Below, piece by piece: positions 6,295 to 13,836 of a stretch of DNA of 27,124 nucleotides. The stretch is from Planctomycetota bacterium (GTDB lineage: Bacteria; Planctomycetota; Phycisphaerae; Phycisphaerales; UBA1924): the NCBI GenBank assembly GCA_023434205.1, contig JAEYTB010000259.1:1-27124 (forward strand), given 5' to 3'. The translations under genes and the position numbers were made by a program. How positions within the stretch are numbered: position 1 is the stretch's first letter; each line of letters starts with the position of its first letter. A model generated the notes under the pieces. It saw only the letters and a list, made by a program, of their open reading frames with translations. It searched no databases and had not been told where the DNA came from.

Positions 6295-7955
6295 GCACGC
6301 GCAGGGCCAGCAGTTCGCCCGGGCCGGTTGCGGTGTGTGCGCCTAGCGGCAAGGACGCCGAGATGATCGTCGGCACGCTGCGACGCAACAGCATCGATTG
6401 CCGCGCGTACACGGGCATGGCCGGGTTCTGCATCGCGGTCGAGGAGGGGGCGGAGGTCGGCATCATCGCCGAGGAGGCGCTGGTCCGCGATTCGGTCGCG
6501 CTGCTGCTCGCGGTGCTGGATGAGCTCCCGGCGTGGTCGGACCCGCCGATCATCATCCTGGGCGCCCCCGACCGTGACGCGTCGGCCAAGCTCTTTGAGG
6601 AGCTCTCGTCCCGCGCCAACCTCACGCTCGTCGAGCGGCCGACACGCCCGTTCACGCTCGCCGCGGTGACCCAGGCGGCGCTGCGCGCCCGCGACCGGCA
6701 GCACGAGGCCAAGTCGCTGCTCACCGAGCTCGAGGCCTCGCGAGAGGAACTGGCTCGCCACCGCGACGAACTGGCCGAGGCGGTGCGCAACCGGACCCGG
6801 GAGCTGCAGACCGCCAATCAGGCGCTGCGCCTGAGCGAGCGGATGGCGGCCATCGGCACGCTCTCAGCGGGCATCGGGCACGATATCGCCAACCTCCTCC
6901 TGCCCGTGCGGGTACACATCGAAGCGCTCGGGCAGGAGGGCGAAGCGCACAGCCATGCATCGGAGCACGTCGCGGCGATCCGGGCCTGCATCGGGCACCT
7001 GCAACGGCTCGCGGCGGGCCTGCGCCAGCTCGCCCTGGACCCGGACGACTCCAGCGCATCGGGACCCAGCGAGGAAGATACGGACCTGCGCGAGTGGTGG
7101 CTGACCGCGGAGCCGATTGTCCGCAACACGCTCCCGCGGGGCGTCAAGGTCGAGGCCGATATCCCGGCCGGGCTGAGGGCGACCGTGGCGGCGCACCAGC
7201 TCAGCCAGGCGGTCGTGAACCTCGTGCAGAACGCGGGGGACGCGATCGCGATGCGAGGGCCGGGCGTGCAGGGCTGCGTGCGTGTGACGGCGCGCGCGGG
7301 GCGGGAGGGCAGTTCCGTGCCGCACGGGCTGTGGCCCGGCGACGACCGGGTGCGCGTCTGCGTCAGCGACAACGGCGTAGGAATGAGCGAAGAGGTCAAG
7401 CGCCGCTGCCTCGAGCCGCTCTTCACCACCAAGTCGCGCCGGCTCTCGACCGGGCTCGGGTTGATCCTGGTCAAGGGCGTGGTGCAGCGTGCCGGGGGCG
7501 ACCTGCACATCAGCTCGACGGTAGGTCAGGGGACGACGTTCACCATGGTCTTCAAGACCCCCCCCACCACCCGCGCGAAGAGGCCGCTCGCGGACGTGTC
7601 GGTGCGGGATGCGCGTGTGGCGGGGTTCATCGGCTCCACGCTGCGCAGCCTGGGGTATGAGCCGCGGATCAGCGCGAGCGAGGACCTCGAAGCGGCGTCA
7701 ACGGGCGAGAGCCCACAGCACTCCTCCGCGGCGGTATGGGTGACCGACGCCGAGACGGCCACCCACGAGCAACTCGAACGATTCGTGAACGCGGGGCCGG
7801 ACAAGCGGGTGGTGGTCCTGGGGCCCGGCCGGCTGGCGTCCGCGCACGACCGGGTGCTGGACTTCCCGACGCGGCCCGGCGCAGCGCAGCTCCGCGAGGC
7901 GCTCACATCCCTGGGCCGCCGGCCAGCGCCGCACGCGTTGGGCGAGCGGTCATGA
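6291..7955 (+). CDS. Histidine kinase with flanking receiver-like domains, partner of the KaiC-like protein
   Basis: The 554-aa protein starts with GTG, preceded by a strong AGGAGG inside the previous gene. Domains in order: an N-terminal receiver-like domain (about 11-135); a charged coiled coil (about 140-185); a HisKA helix with SAGIGHDIANLL and phospho-acceptor His197; an ATPase domain with N box NLVQN (Asn310, Asn314), SDNGVGM (Asp360) and the glycine motif TGLGL near residue 388; then a C-terminal receiver-like region (about 425-545). The N-terminal domain reads GIIAEEAL where a phospho-accepting Asp is expected, so it is probably a pseudo-receiver for protein contacts. There is no membrane segment, so it is a soluble sensor. 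KaiC-like proteins followed by such kinases are a recurrent pair in bacteria. The last 6 nt overlap the convergent rfbB stop. Confidence 0.88.
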   Translation: MSTRRASSSPGPVAVCAPSGKDAEMIVGTLRRNSIDCRAYTGMAGFCIAVEEGAEVGIIAEEALVRDSVALLLAVLDELPAWSDPPIIILGAPDRDASAKLFEELSSRANLTLVERPTRPFTLAAVTQAALRARDRQHEAKSLLTELEASREELARHRDELAEAVRNRTRELQTANQALRLSERMAAIGTLSAGIGHDIANLLLPVRVHIEALGQEGEAHSHASEHVAAIRACIGHLQRLAAGLRQLALDPDDSSASGPSEEDTDLREWWLTAEPIVRNTLPRGVKVEADIPAGLRATVAAHQLSQAVVNLVQNAGDAIAMRGPGVQGCVRVTARAGREGSSVPHGLWPGDDRVRVCVSDNGVGMSEEVKRRCLEPLFTTKSRRLSTGLGLILVKGVVQRAGGDLHISSTVGQGTTFTMVFKTPPTTRAKRPLADVSVRDARVAGFIGSTLRSLGYEPRISASEDLEAASTGESPQHSSAAVWVTDAETATHEQLERFVNAGPDKRVVVLGPGRLASAHDRVLDFPTRPGAAQLREALTSLGRRPAPHALGERS

Positions 7956-8996
7956 GCCGGAGTACTGCTTCGCGTAGTAGGCGCGGTAGTCGCCGCTCTT
8001 GACCCGCCTCCACCACTGCTCATTCTCCACGTACCACGCGACGGTCCGCTCCAGGGCGCCGGGCCAGGCCGAACGCGTCGGCTGCCAGCCCAGCTCGCGC
8101 CGGATCTTGCCGGCGTCGATGGCGTATCGCAGGTCGTGGCCCGGGCGGTCGGCGACGGGCCGGATCATCTCGTGCCCGCGGCCCATGGTCTTGAGGATCG
8201 AGTGGGTCAGCTCAAGGTTGCTCCGCTCGTTGTTGCCCCCGACGTTGTAGACCTCCCCGGCGCGGCCCTTCTCGAGCACCGTGAGGATCGCCTCGCAGTG
8301 GTCCTCCACGTGCAGCCAGTCGCGGACGTTGCGGCCGTCGCCGTAGAGCGGCACCTGCTTGCCTTCGATCAGGTTGGTGACGAAGAGCGGGATCACCTTC
8401 TCGGGGAACTGGTATGGCCCGAAGTTGTTGGAGCAGCGGGTCGTAAGCAGGTCGAGGTGGAACGTGTGGTGGTAGGCGCGGACCAGGCAGTCGCCCGCGG
8501 CCTTGCTCGCGGCGTACGGGCTGTTGGGCGACAGAGGGGTGTCCTCGGTGAAGAGGGTCTCGGGCTTGTCCAGCGGGAGCGAGCCGTAGACCTCGTCGGT
8601 AGAGACGTACACGAACCGCGGCGACGACTTACGGTCGGCGTGGATGCGGCGGAGCGCGTCCAGCAGCGTCTGGGTCCCCTGCACGTTAGCCTGGATGAAG
8701 GGACGCGCATCCATGATCGAGCGGTCCACATGGCTCTCGGCCGCCATGTGCACGACCGCATCGCACTCGCTCATCAAGCGGCCCACCAGCTCCGCGTCGT
8801 TGATGTCGCCCCTGATGAAGCGGTAGCGGGCGTCCTCCTCCAGGTCGCGCAGGTTCTCGGGGTTGCCCGAGTACGTGAGTACGTCAAGGTTCGTGATCCG
8901 CACGTCGGGGCGTGCCGCGAGCGCGAAACGGACAAAGTTGGAGCCGATGAACCCGCTCCCGCCGGTCAGGAGAATGTGCCTGTACTTCGTGGTCAT
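7950..8996 (-). CDS. rfbB: dTDP-glucose 4,6-dehydratase
   Basis: The 348-aa protein has the usual length for RmlB. It would convert dTDP-D-glucose to dTDP-4-keto-6-deoxy-D-glucose, the second step of dTDP-L-rhamnose synthesis, in the cytoplasm. TGGSGFIGSN (11-20) is the NAD-binding Rossmann loop. YVSTDEVYG carries the Thr-Asp-Glu dehydratase triad, HMAAESHVDRS is a typical RmlB signature, and YAASK gives the catalytic Tyr161 and Lys165. It is the last gene of rfbACDB; its ATG overlaps the rfbD stop by 4 nt (ATGA), with GGAGAGGA inside rfbD as ribosome site. Its stop overlaps that of the convergent kinase and no terminator is visible. Confidence 0.97.
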   Translation of the reverse strand: MTTKYRHILLTGGSGFIGSNFVRFALAARPDVRITNLDVLTYSGNPENLRDLEEDARYRFIRGDINDAELVGRLMSECDAVVHMAAESHVDRSIMDARPFIQANVQGTQTLLDALRRIHADRKSSPRFVYVSTDEVYGSLPLDKPETLFTEDTPLSPNSPYAASKAAGDCLVRAYHHTFHLDLLTTRCSNNFGPYQFPEKVIPLFVTNLIEGKQVPLYGDGRNVRDWLHVEDHCEAILTVLEKGRAGEVYNVGGNNERSNLELTHSILKTMGRGHEMIRPVADRPGHDLRYAIDAGKIRRELGWQPTRSAWPGALERTVAWYVENEQWWRRVKSGDYRAYYAKQYSGS

Positions 8997-9841
8997 AACT
9001 CGATCCTCTCCATCACGTCCGCGAGGTTATCCTTCCAGTGCGGCATCGGCCCCAGCAGCTGCTCGGTCTCGCTCAAATCGAGCACGCTGTACGCCGGCCG
9101 CTTGGCCGGGCGCGGGAACTCCTCGCTGGTACACGGCTCGACGCGGGCCGCGCCGCCCCCCAGCCGCACGACCTCGCTCGCAAACTCGTACCACGTACAC
9201 TCGCCGCCGTCGGCCGCGTGGAAGGTCCCCGTGGCCTCCTGCTCGACGAGCGAGAGCGTGACACGGGCCAGGTGCTCGGCGGAGGTTGGACGGCCTCGCT
9301 GGTCGTTGACGACCCTCAGCACCGGCTTCTCCCGCCCCGCCTTGTGGATCGTGCGGACGAAGTTCGTGCCCCACGGGGCGTAGAGCCAGCTCGTGCGGAT
9401 GTGCAGGTACGCCGCGCCACTCTTCTCGAGCGCTGCTTCGCCCGCGGCTTTGCTTCGGCCGTACGCGTTGAGCGGGCTGCGCTTGTCGCCCACGCGGTAG
9501 GGGCGTTCGGAAACGCCGCTGAAGACGTAATCCGTGCCGAAGTTCACCAGCAGGGCCCCGATCTCCCCGCAGTGGTGCGCCAGCGCGGCGACCCCCGCGC
9601 CGTTGCACTGGGTCGCCTCGGCCTCGTTCGCCTCGGCGCCGTCCACGTTCGTCCACGCCGCGCAGTTGATCACGATCCGTGTGCGGGCCGGGATAGCCAG
9701 GGGGAAGAGGTCGGGGCTGCGGAGGTCGAGCTGCTCACGGTTCAGCGGTGTGAACGCACGGCCGCGCCGGGTGAACTCGGTAAAGAAAGCCCGGCCCAGC
9801 ATGCCGCGGGAGCCGATCAGGACAAGCGGGGGCTGGGTCAT
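8993..9841 (-). CDS. rfbD: dTDP-4-dehydrorhamnose reductase
   Basis: The 282-aa protein is of normal length. It would reduce dTDP-4-keto-L-rhamnose to dTDP-L-rhamnose with NAD(P)H. IGSRGMLGRAF (9-19) is the nucleotide-binding loop, NCAAWTNVDGAE is the RmlD family signature, GTDYVFSG carries the catalytic Thr region, and YGRSK gives Tyr127 and Lys131. A GAGG ribosome site precedes the start. It lies between rfbC (7-nt gap) and rfbB (4-nt overlap), so it belongs to one transcript. Confidence 0.96.
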   Translation of the reverse strand: MTQPPLVLIGSRGMLGRAFFTEFTRRGRAFTPLNREQLDLRSPDLFPLAIPARTRIVINCAAWTNVDGAEANEAEATQCNGAGVAALAHHCGEIGALLVNFGTDYVFSGVSERPYRVGDKRSPLNAYGRSKAAGEAALEKSGAAYLHIRTSWLYAPWGTNFVRTIHKAGREKPVLRVVNDQRGRPTSAEHLARVTLSLVEQEATGTFHAADGGECTWYEFASEVVRLGGGAARVEPCTSEEFPRPAKRPAYSVLDLSETEQLLGPMPHWKDNLADVMERIEL

Positions 9842-9848
9842 GCCCGCC

Positions 9849-10343
9849 TCATCCGTGCCGAACTCCCCACGGAAAGCCCTCGATGCTGTCGAAGGGGCGA
9901 CGCTGCTCGTCGGGCTGCTTGGCGTTATACGCGTGAGTGACGTAGTAGAGCAGGCCGGCGGGCTCGTGCCCCACCGTCGCGGCGCCGTGCCACAGGGGCG
10001 GGGGGATGACCACGACGCCGGGCCGCTTCTCGCCGATGATGGCCATCCACGTCGCGCCGTCTTCCTCGCGGTGGACGCCCACCTTGAGGTGCCCCTGAAG
10101 GCAGATCCAGAAGTCCGTCTGGAGCGAGTGCCTGTGCCAGGCCTTGATGACGCCGGGGTAGGTGACGGAAAAGTTGACCTGGCCGTCCCTGCTCATAACG
10201 CCCTGGAGCTGGTTCATCAGCGACCAGCCGCGGTCGTCGGTGTAGAGCGGCGCGGGGACGAACAGCGGCTCGCGCGCGGCGCGGGCCTGCTCGAAAGCCC
10301 CCGCCACGCCGTCGCCGAACGTCTTGATCGCCTGTGGTTGCAT
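9849..10343 (-). CDS. rfbC: dTDP-4-dehydrorhamnose 3,5-epimerase-like cupin (RmlC type)
   Basis: The 164-aa protein is slightly shorter than common RmlC (about 180). By context it supplies the missing 3,5-epimerisation between RmlB and RmlD. DDRGW (36-40) matches the DERG(F/W) start of the family fold. IKAWHRHSLQTDFWICLQG (66-84) occupies the place of the canonical RGLH...Q..K..R core, with His70 or His72 as catalytic-base candidates. PPPLWHG carries His119 and LLYYVTHAYN is near the usual substrate-contacting Tyr. The sequence is divergent from the classical subgroup, so a different epimerase or a related sugar isomerase remains possible. ATG 10343 was chosen because the frame upstream overlaps rfbA and is unlike the family. 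The ribosome site is weak (CTGAG), consistent with coupling to rfbA 4 nt upstream. Confidence 0.85.
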   Translation of the reverse strand: MQPQAIKTFGDGVAGAFEQARAAREPLFVPAPLYTDDRGWSLMNQLQGVMSRDGQVNFSVTYPGVIKAWHRHSLQTDFWICLQGHLKVGVHREEDGATWMAIIGEKRPGVVVIPPPLWHGAATVGHEPAGLLYYVTHAYNAKQPDEQRRPFDSIEGFPWGVRHG

Positions 10344-10347
10344 GAGC

Positions 10348-11136
10348 TCAGTTCGCGGTCCCGATCGGGACCCCCCGTGCCACCGTGCCGCTGCGGTCGG
10401 TGTGGTTCGCCCCGTCCTTGGCCACCGCAGCGTTGGCGCGGTACAAGCTTTCAAACGTGCCCGCGTCCGTCCACCAGCCCTGAAGGATGTCGTACGTCAG
10501 GTCGCCCCGCTGCAAATACCCGTTGTTGACGTCCGTGATTTCCAGCTCCCCCCGCCCGCTGGGCTTGAGGGTGCTGCAGATGTCGAACACGGTGTTGTCA
10601 TAAAAATAAATGCCGGTGACGGCGTAGTTGCTCGGGGCCTTCTGGGGCTTCTCCAGAATCTCCACGATGCGGCCGACCCCCGGCTCGCCCTCGAAACGGC
10701 AGACCCCGAACCGCTCCGGGTCGGGGACCTCCTTGAGCAGGATCTTGGCGCCGGTGGCCTGCGTGAAGAACTCGCCCGCGGCACGCCGGATGTTGCCCTC
10801 GATGATGTTGTCGCCCAGAACCACGCAGACTTTCTCGCCGTCGGCGAAGTCCTCGGCCAGCTTGAGGGCGTCGGCGATGCCGCCCTCGCCCTCCTGGTAG
10901 GCGTACTCAAGGTGGCGCAGCCCAAGGTGCTTCCCGTTCTTGAGGAGCTTGAGGAAGTCGCCCGCGTGCTCGCCGCCGGTGACGATCAGCACATCGCGGA
11001 TGCCGGCGTTGAGCAGGCACTGGATGGGGTAGTAGATCATGGGCCGGTCGTAGACCGGGAGCAGGTGCTTGTTCGTCACGAGTGTCAGGGGACGCAGACG
11101 CGACCCCAGACCCCCGGCAAGGATGATTCCCTTCAT
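10348..11136 (-). CDS. rfbA: Glucose-1-phosphate thymidylyltransferase
   Basis: The 262-aa protein would make dTDP-glucose from dTTP and glucose-1-phosphate, the first step of dTDP-rhamnose synthesis. The N-terminal GGLGSRLRPLT (8-18) is the nucleotidyltransferase signature loop, VTNKHLLPVYDRPMIYYP is the typical substrate-binding segment, and VVLGDNI carries a metal-binding Asp. GELEITDVNNGY and GWWTDAGT are characteristic RmlA motifs. It is shorter than the usual 290 residues, lacking part of the C-terminal allosteric region, which may mean different feedback control by dTDP-rhamnose. It is the first gene of rfbACDB. GGGAG lies 8 nt before the ATG. Its promoter should be in 11137-11300, but I see no clear hexamers there. 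Confidence 0.96.
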   Translation of the reverse strand: MKGIILAGGLGSRLRPLTLVTNKHLLPVYDRPMIYYPIQCLLNAGIRDVLIVTGGEHAGDFLKLLKNGKHLGLRHLEYAYQEGEGGIADALKLAEDFADGEKVCVVLGDNIIEGNIRRAAGEFFTQATGAKILLKEVPDPERFGVCRFEGEPGVGRIVEILEKPQKAPSNYAVTGIYFYDNTVFDICSTLKPSGRGELEITDVNNGYLQRGDLTYDILQGWWTDAGTFESLYRANAAVAKDGANHTDRSGTVARGVPIGTAN

Positions 11137-11301
11137 CTGAAGACTCCCTTGGTCGTATACGCCCGCGGGGGCGGGCGCGGCCTACATCTCTCATCGGCCG
11201 GGGCGTGGAAAACGCTGGCGTCCACGCCGCGGCAATCGTTGCCGGACCGGCACAACCCTTCCAGTTTCACATACAAACCGACCCCGTGCCGGGCCGGGGC
11301 G

Positions 11302-11332
11302 AAAAAAAAGGGCCGGCGATAGGCCGGCCCTT
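11302..11332 (-). terminator. Rho-independent terminator after the PEP-CTERM-like gene cluster
   Basis: Arms 11308-11317 and 11323-11332 form a perfect 10-bp stem with the loop GATAG. In minus-strand direction it runs into eight T (11309-11302). It separates the three secreted-protein genes from rfbACDB, which therefore need their own promoter. Confidence 0.92.
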
Positions 11333-11353
11333 CGTGAGACGCGTTATGGGGGC

Positions 11354-12052
11354 TTAGCGGCGGCGCCGGAGGGCGGCCAGACCCGCCAGGCCCAAGAGGG
11401 CGGCGCCGGCGGGGGCAGGGACGAGCACGTTCGCGGCGAACCCGAACTCGCCGCTGGGGCTGAACGAGACCTGGCTGGGCAGGACGGAGATGAGTTCCCA
11501 GTCCGTGCCGTTCCAGTCAACGAACTGGAAGGTCGCCGGCTCGATGAGGCCAAGGGGGCCGTTCTTCTGGAAGCGCCAGGTCATGGTGGTGCCAACGCTG
11601 AGGCTGGACCAGGCAAAGCCCTCGCCCGACGCAGCGCTATCCCAGGAGAAGCCGCCGAACGCGATGGCGTTCGGGCCGCTCACAAAGACCGGCACGGGGT
11701 CGCTCGCCAGACCCAGGGACGTGGCGTCGGAGACGCTGTCCATGTGTACGCCGGCGTTGTCGGCCCCACCGCCGAGCGTCGCCTGATCGATCAGCGCGAT
11801 CATGGCGAGGCCGGTGTCGGTGTCCACCGCGGCGAAGGTGATTCGGCCGTCGGTCATGATGCCGTCGGCGTTGAGTTGCGCGTTGAACGCTGCGAGGCTG
11901 CCCGCGGCAAAGCCCGGGCCGGCGCCAAAGACGGGGGCGGGGCCGGAGTTGAGCGTCAAGCCGCCCCCGATGGGGGACACGTTAATGACGCCAGCGCCGG
12001 CCGCGGAGGCCAGCGCCGCGATAGCGGCAAAGGAGCACAGAAGGCGCGACAT
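11354..12052 (-). CDS. Secreted protein with PEP-CTERM-like sorting tail (paralogue 1)
   Basis: The 232-aa protein has an N-terminal signal peptide (MSRLLCSFAAIAALASAAGAG) and a C-terminal tripartite tail. The tail has VPAPAG at 211-216, a hydrophobic stretch and a terminal RRRR, the organisation of PEP-CTERM proteins processed by exosortases, and an exosortase is encoded about 10 kb away on the same strand. The mature part shares blocks with the next two genes: GGGLTLNSG, IMTDGRIT, GEGFAWSSLSVG, and TFQFVDWNGTDWELI near residue 180. No enzyme motif is visible; a surface or extracellular-matrix protein is most likely. It follows paralogue 2 by 26 nt, has a good GAGGAGA ribosome site and is followed by an intrinsic terminator, so it is the last gene of that transcript. 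Confidence 0.85.
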   Translation of the reverse strand: MSRLLCSFAAIAALASAAGAGVINVSPIGGGLTLNSGPAPVFGAGPGFAAGSLAAFNAQLNADGIMTDGRITFAAVDTDTGLAMIALIDQATLGGGADNAGVHMDSVSDATSLGLASDPVPVFVSGPNAIAFGGFSWDSAASGEGFAWSSLSVGTTMTWRFQKNGPLGLIEPATFQFVDWNGTDWELISVLPSQVSFSPSGEFGFAANVLVPAPAGAALLGLAGLAALRRRR

Positions 12053-12078
12053 GTCTCTCTCCTCGAACTCTCAATCAA

Positions 12079-12819
12079 TCACATGCGACGGCGGCGGCGG
12101 AACGCCAACGTCGCAAGGGGAACGCCCGCCAGCAGGGCCGTCCCTGGCAGCGGGATAACGACGGTTGCAAAGCCGAACTGGCCGGCTTCCGTGAACGACC
12201 CGTCCAGCAGGGGGTTGTTCACAACCTCCCACTGCGTGCCGTTCCAGCTGACGAACTGGAAGGTGCCCGGGTCATCCAGCCCCAGGGGCTGGCCGACGGG
12301 GCGGGTGAACTGGAACGTGAGGGTGTTGCCGACGACGAGGTTGGCCCAGCCGAACCCGTCGCCGTTGACGGTGGAATCCCAGGCGAAGCTGCCCGTCGCC
12401 AGACGCGACGTGGCGCTCTGGGGCGTGATCAGCACCGTCTCGTTGATGTCATTGACGTACGCGAGGTTGGCGCCGTGACCGAAGCTGGTCATGCTGAGCG
12501 AGGCGCTGTTGGGGGTCTGCGAGCCACCCGTCTCGTTGTCGATCAGGACCAGCAGCGCGAGGCCGTGGTCCGTGTCGGCGAGCAGCGTCGTGACCTTGCC
12601 GTCGGTGGTGATGCCGCTGGCGCCCAGCGCCGCATGCACGCTCGCGAGCGACGCGTTGGACCAGCCGGGCTGCACACCGCCGAACACGGTCGCGCTCAAA
12701 TCGCCGGAGTGCAGCGTCAGGCCGCCGCCCACATTCTCAATGACCACCGTGCCCGCGTGAGCCAGCGAACCGATGCTGGCGGCAGCGAGACAGGCGACGA
12801 CGGTGCAGTAAGACTTCAT
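12079..12819 (-). CDS. Secreted protein with PEP-CTERM-like sorting tail (paralogue 2)
   Basis: The 246-aa protein has a signal peptide ending near SLAHA (about residue 22) and a C-terminal tail with IPLP at 222-225, a hydrophobic segment and RRRRR. It shares GGGLTLHSGDLSATVFGG, ITTDGKVT, ALLVLID, GFGWANLVVG and TFQFVSWNGTQWEVV with its neighbours, most strongly with paralogue 3. The mature region appears rich in beta-strand and small polar residues, and no catalytic motif is seen. It is likely secreted and then cleaved or anchored by the exosortase of this locus. AAGGGG lies 7 nt ahead of the ATG, and a TATAAT promoter is 65 nt upstream. It is probably cotranscribed with paralogue 1. Confidence 0.85.
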   Translation of the reverse strand: MKSYCTVVACLAAASIGSLAHAGTVVIENVGGGLTLHSGDLSATVFGGVQPGWSNASLASVHAALGASGITTDGKVTTLLADTDHGLALLVLIDNETGGSQTPNSASLSMTSFGHGANLAYVNDINETVLITPQSATSRLATGSFAWDSTVNGDGFGWANLVVGNTLTFQFTRPVGQPLGLDDPGTFQFVSWNGTQWEVVNNPLLDGSFTEAGQFGFATVVIPLPGTALLAGVPLATLAFRRRRRM

Positions 12820-12883
12820 CTCCCAACCCCTTCTCAGAATCTGACTTCATGGTGACGCGAGCGCGGCACCACCCCACGAATGG

Positions 12884-12911
12884 ATTATAGAGGACTCATC
12901 GGTTTTGAAAA
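12884..12911 (-). promoter_or_regulatory. Candidate sigma-70-type promoter for paralogues 2 and 1
   Basis: On the minus strand a perfect -10 TATAAT (12889-12884) has the poor -35 TTTTCA (12911-12906) at 16 nt. The region is strikingly AT-rich for this window. Transcription would start near 12877, 58 nt upstream of the paralogue 2 ATG. Confidence 0.45.
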
Positions 12912-12950
12912 GGGAAATCTGGCGTAATCCGGCATTTCCGGCGCGTTCGT

Positions 12951-13703
12951 CTAACGTCCGGTAACGCGCCGACGGCGGGCGGACCCAAGCAGCAGGAGAG
13001 GCCCGAACGCGAGCGCGACCGCGCTGGGCGTCGGCACAACCACCGTCTGGATCACTTCAGCCGAAAAGCCGAACTGCTGACGCCCGTCAAACGAGTTCTG
13101 AGCGCTCCGAACGAGCTCCCAGGAAGCCCCGTTCCAGGACACGAACTGGAAAGTGGAGGCCTGATCGAGGCCCAGGTTCAGGTTGGAGCTCACGAAACGG
13201 AACGAGAAGGCGTCGCCAACACCCAGGTTGGTCCAGGCAAAGCCCTCGCCGGCCCCATTGGAATTCCACTTGTAAGTCACGTCAGCCGCGAATGTTCCGT
13301 TCGTAACCGACTGGATTTTGGCGCCCTTGGAGGCGTCGCTGATGTGCGACAGTCCGCTGCCAGAGGCACTGCTGAACATGCCGAGGTTGCCGTACGTCGC
13401 GCCGCTCAGCGGAGAGCTCAGGGCTTCATCGACCAGCACCAGCAGCGACAGGCCCTGCGACGTGTTTGCCGCGGCGATGGTCACCTTGCCGTCGGTCTGC
13501 ACGCCCGAACGCCGAAGCGTCGAGTGCGCGCTGGCGAGCGATTCCGCCGTCCAGGCCGAGTCCGAACCACCGAAAACTGAAGCGCTGAGGTCCCCGGCGT
13601 TGAGCGTCAGGGCCCCGCCAGCCTGTATGACAACCGAACCGGCATTGGCGCAAGCGGTTACGGCAGATGCGAGGGCGAGGGAGATGACGGTCGGGGTGCG
13701 CAT
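12951..13703 (-). CDS. Secreted protein with PEP-CTERM-like sorting tail (paralogue 3)
   Basis: The 250-aa protein has a signal peptide MRTPTVISLALASAVTACANA and a C-terminal tail with VPTP at 223-226, a hydrophobic stretch and RRRR followed by VTGR. The blocks GGALTLNAGDLSASVFGG, VQTDGKVT, LLVLVDE, GEGFAWTNLGVG and TFQFVSWNGASWELV match paralogue 2 closely. ATG 13703 is preferred because the charged residue then directly precedes the hydrophobic core; an in-frame GTG at 13712 would add three residues and neither has a strong ribosome site. A VTAC segment in the leader could be read as a lipobox, but the two paralogues lack a Cys there, so signal peptidase I cleavage after ANA is more likely. 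Role: probable exosortase-processed surface protein, function unknown. Confidence 0.83.
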   Translation of the reverse strand: MRTPTVISLALASAVTACANAGSVVIQAGGALTLNAGDLSASVFGGSDSAWTAESLASAHSTLRRSGVQTDGKVTIAAANTSQGLSLLVLVDEALSSPLSGATYGNLGMFSSASGSGLSHISDASKGAKIQSVTNGTFAADVTYKWNSNGAGEGFAWTNLGVGDAFSFRFVSSNLNLGLDQASTFQFVSWNGASWELVRSAQNSFDGRQQFGFSAEVIQTVVVPTPSAVALAFGPLLLLGSARRRRVTGR

Positions 13704-13724
13704 GAAGTCCACTACAAATCTTCA

Positions 13725-13743
13725 CCGCCCCACTGCAGGGCGG
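13725..13743. repeat. Short hairpin in the 5' region of paralogue 3
   Basis: CCGCCC (13725-13730) pairs perfectly with GGGCGG (13738-13743) around a 7-nt loop. It lies between the proposed -10 and the start codon, so it would fold in the mRNA leader of paralogue 3. Confidence 0.35.
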
Positions 13744-13752
13744 CGTGTCACC

Positions 13753-13781
13753 AATATAAGGGGGATCAGGCTGAAATGAAA
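13753..13781 (-). promoter_or_regulatory. Weak candidate promoter for paralogue 3
   Basis: On the minus strand a -10-like TATATT (13758-13753) lies 17 nt from the poor -35 TTTCAT (13781-13776). It would start transcription about 45-50 nt before the start codon. It is supported only by the AT-rich hexamer in a GC-rich setting and by the matching layout upstream of paralogue 2. Confidence 0.27.
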
Positions 13782-13836
13782 GCGGATTGGTCCGGAATTG
13801 ACACGACCCGCCCAGATGTCCCAAGTTCACAACGAC

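Noticed and set aside
8136..9383. Plus-strand open frame of 415 codons over rfbB and rfbD
   Set aside because: Both minus-strand genes are unmistakable by motif; this frame has no recognisable domain.
12890..12960. Possible terminator after paralogue 3
   Set aside because: The only pairing (CCGG-AAATG-CCGG) is 4 bp and the following T-rich stretch is interrupted; too weak to call.
11511..13151. TTCCAG-8 nt-CTGGAA inverted repeat present once in each of the three PEP-CTERM-like genes (11511-11530, 12242-12261, 13132-13151)
   Set aside because: It looks like a repeated regulatory dyad, but it coincides with codons for the conserved F-Q-F-V-x-W-N block, so protein conservation explains it.
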